From assembly GCA_030378035.1 (NCBI GenBank), contig JAUCGI010000021.1:1235-45176 (forward strand): a stretch of DNA of 43,942 nt, read 5' to 3'. Source of the stretch: Desulfobacterales bacterium HSG2 (GTDB taxonomy: Bacteria; Desulfobacterota; Desulfobacteria; Desulfobacterales; 4be13). Under the pieces are notes generated by a model. The model searched no databases and was not told the DNA's origin. It saw only the letters and a list, made by a program, of their open reading frames with translations. Below, piece after piece: positions 42,701 to 43,942 of this stretch. Made by a program: the position numbers and the translations under genes. Every line of letters starts with the position of its first letter. Within the stretch, counting starts at the first letter, position 1.

Positions 42701-43776
42701 CATACCCCACCCAGGCTGCTGTAATTTGTTGCCACGCTTGGATGCTCTTTTCCCAAGACATTCAGGTTAATATCCAAAGCTTTTTCACAATATTCCATGG
42801 CTTTGTCATATACTCCTTTTGAATGCCATACCCCACCCAGGCTACTGTAATTTGTTGCCACACTCGGATGCTCTTTTCCCAAGACATTCAGGTTAATATC
42901 CAAAGCTTTTTTACAATATTCCATGGCTTTGCCATATACTCCTTTTGAATGCCATACCCCACCCAGGCTGCTGTAATTTGCTGCCACACTCGGATGCTTT
43001 TTTCCCAAAGCCTTCAGGTTGATATCCAAAGCTTTTTTATGATATTCCATGGCTTTGTCATATTCTCCTTTTGAGTGCCATGCCCCGCCTATGTTGCTGT
43101 AATCGCTTGCCACGCTCGGATGCTCATCTCCCAAAACCTTTAGCCTGATCTCCAACGCTTTCTGAAAATATCCGAGAGCTTTGTCATATTCGCCCTTTGA
43201 ATGCCATGCGCTCCCTATATTGAACCCCCTTGCCACGCCCGGATGTCCCGTTTCCAAAACTTCCGGAGCAATTTCCAAAGCTATCTGATAATCTCCGAGG
43301 GCTTTGTCATAACTGCCTTTTAAATCCCATACCGCTCCCATATTATTTTGGATAATTGCCATCCAGGTTTTGCTTTTCAGAGCAGTTGCTTCTTTGCGAA
43401 GTTCATCAAAAAGTTCTGTGGCTTCATCATAACGGGCAAGTTTGAGAAGGGTTAAACCGATATTGTTCTTGGTAGAAATAACCTTGAACGGCTCTCCTGC
43501 TTTCTCATCCCTTTCCAGGTGCTTCCTGAAATAAGCCAGCACATCCTCATAATTTTCAAACGCTTTAAAAGCTTCGTCAACACTCAGATCATATTTCACA
43601 GAACGCCGTTTTCCGCTGCGGTCGGAGATCATCACCAACTCTTTCAGCCCTTCGATCTCTTCATTCCCCGCCTTCACCCTGTACTCACGGGTAACGGCAA
43701 CCTCCCCCTCATCCGCCGTGAATTCGATCTCCCTGTTCTCAAGATCAACATTCACCTCAAAAACGGTTCCCTCCAC
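39760..43776 (-). CDS. Giant TPR protein with about 28 kinesin-light-chain-type repeats
   Basis: A 1338-aa soluble scaffold. The N-terminal 100 residues are beta-rich (GTVFEVNVDLENREIEFTAD). About 28 repeats of 42 aa (126 bp) follow, consensus LGxAWHSKGEYDKAIAYYEM and then ALxIDLKALGxEHPxVATxYNN, i.e. TPR_10/TPR_12. No CHAT, NB-ARC or enzymatic domain is present. The GTG start at 43776 lacks a clear ribosome-binding site. The frame is open upstream (RYNQDFFNVWYREYLAAV) to a stop inside a dispersed repeat at about 43817-43850, so the true gene may once have started further upstream. Its stop overlaps the CHASE2 start, indicating co-expression. Likely a protein-interaction partner for signalling. 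Confidence 0.92.
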   Translation of the reverse strand: MEGTVFEVNVDLENREIEFTADEGEVAVTREYRVKAGNEEIEGLKELVMISDRSGKRRSVKYDLSVDEAFKAFENYEDVLAYFRKHLERDEKAGEPFKVISTKNNIGLTLLKLARYDEATELFDELRKEATALKSKTWMAIIQNNMGAVWDLKGSYDKALGDYQIALEIAPEVLETGHPGVARGFNIGSAWHSKGEYDKALGYFQKALEIRLKVLGDEHPSVASDYSNIGGAWHSKGEYDKAMEYHKKALDINLKALGKKHPSVAANYSSLGGVWHSKGVYGKAMEYCKKALDINLNVLGKEHPSVATNYSSLGGVWHSKGVYDKAMEYCEKALDINLNVLGKEHPSVATNYSSLGGVWHSKGEYDKAMEYCKKALDINLNVLGKEHPSVATNYSSLGGVWHSKGVYDKAMEYYKKALDINLNVLGKEHPSVAANYSSLGWAWYSKGEYDKAIAYFQKALDIDLKALGKEHPSVATNYSSLGSAWHSKGKYDKAVDFYQKALEIDLNALGNEHPDLATNYNNLGLAWGSKGEYDKAIAYYEMALEIGLKALGKEHPSVATLYNNLGWAWDSKGEYDKAIAYYEIALNIDLKTLRKEHPSVATNYNNLGSAWKSKGEYDKAIAYFEMALDIDLKGLGNEHPKVATYYNNLGETWRSKGEYDRAIAYYEMALEIDLKALGNEHSNVTTRYNNLGAAWHSKGEYDKAIAYYEMALNINLKALGKKHPSVATNYSGLGETWHSKGEYDKAIAYYEMALNINLKALGKKHPSVATNYSSLGEAWHSKGEYDKAIAYYEMALNINLKALGKKHPSVATSYSSLGVAWHSKGEYDKAIAYYEMALEIDLNALGNEHPKVATNYNNLALTWDSKGEYDKAIVFYEMALKIDLKALGNEHSRVAIRYNNLGLAWDSKGEYDKAIAYFEKALDINLKALGKEHPKVATNYNNLGSTWHLKGEYDRAIAYYENALNIGLKALGNEHPKVATRYNNIGAAWRSKGEYDKAIVYFEKALDIDLKALGNEHPKVAIDYNCLGLAWRSKGEYDRAIAYYEKALAIGLKTLGTGHPKVATRYNNMGLAWYSKGEYDKAIAFYEMALKIDLKALGNGHPSVAGDYNNLGGAWDSKGEYDKAIAYYEMALNINLKALGSGHPSVAGDYNNLGVAWQSKEEYDKAIAYYEMALDIDLKALGSEHPSVATDYNNLGVAWQSKEEYDKAIAYFEMALGIDLKALGNEHPKVATYYNNLGETWRSKGESDKAIAYYEKALKILIKVHEEPPKITQHPDIGKIYNNLGLAWRSKGEYDKSIRCYEKSLKILEKFLGSEHPDTKTVKREIKQLKRILKDQKK

Positions 43777-43942
43777 CGCTGCCAGATATTCCCTGTACCA
43801 GACATTGAAAAAATCCTGATTATAACGGATTTAGGGGAGGCCCCTAACTCCGCCTAAAGAGGCTGATATTAGTAGGTTATGCAGCCAGTTCTCATGATAG
43901 CGGAATCCGTTGAGCCGTTCCGCCGGGCTCTGCAATCCGCCG
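43777..43942. other. Upstream end with dispersed repeat
   Basis: TGATTATAACGGATTTAGGG (43817) repeats the segment at about 21852 (TGATTATAACGGATTTTGGG). The rest (GGCTGATATTAGTAGGTTAT, then GCGGAATCCGTTGAGCCGTT) shows no gene before the window ends. Confidence 0.5.

Overview
The window looks like a chromosomal segment of a sulfate-reducing Desulfobacterota bacterium (Desulfobacterales-like). This is inferred from gene content: SelB, HypD/HypE, a bacterial 2[4Fe-4S] ferredoxin, Liv-type ABC ATPases, a cysteine synthase/CysRS-like fusion, a PEP-CTERM-like exported protein and a giant kinesin-light-chain-type TPR protein. No rRNA or tRNA gene was seen, so genus is not assignable. The most striking genome-scale trait is the load of short repeats between genes, and sometimes inside them: hairpin REP-like units, telomere-like TTAAGGG heptads, GCTCTT/AATCTT hexamers forming hairpins, CTTCGACAAGCTCAGGGACC units, 37-bp perfect palindromes, and small inverted-repeat elements with target-site duplications.

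Layout. 1-381: hairpin repeat array. 382-5110: small membrane protein, selB, a hybrid histidine kinase, and four extra copies of the kinase 3' end. 5399-11154: FHA/serine-threonine kinase-like protein lacking the catalytic Asp, a PEP-CTERM-like protein, an unknown protein, a ferredoxin and a 326-aa unknown. 11331-13619: cysteine synthase fused to a catalytically degenerate CysRS. 13718-15440: ATPase plus frameshifted DUF4276/TOPRIM-like partner. 15549-21040: tmk, four-helix-bundle (23S IVS-type) protein with a truncated duplicate, hypD-hypE, livG-livF. 21219-21662: two tiny unknown ORFs. 22364-29709: defence-type region with a cytosine-5 methyltransferase, a putative type II endonuclease and a 44-aa small ORF on the plus strand, converging on a minus-strand array that reads ATPase, TOPRIM-like, DUF262 (truncated), ATPase (amber-interrupted), DUF4276. 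29710-31027: repeat-rich gap with a MITE-like element. 31028-36423: MscS-family channel and uvrB. 36437-38410: histidine phosphatase, methyltransferase remnant and three tandem 81-aa genes separated by palindromes. 38414-43776: operon of a 1338-aa TPR protein and a CHASE2 membrane protein.

The best candidate for a little-described system is the minus-strand operon 29709-26683 (AAA ATPase, TOPRIM-like protein, DUF262 protein), whose genes overlap or lie 13 nt apart. It sits among two further ATPase/DUF4276 pairs, each apparently broken by a single change, and a restriction-modification unit. All functions are inferred from motifs read by eye; no database search was possible.
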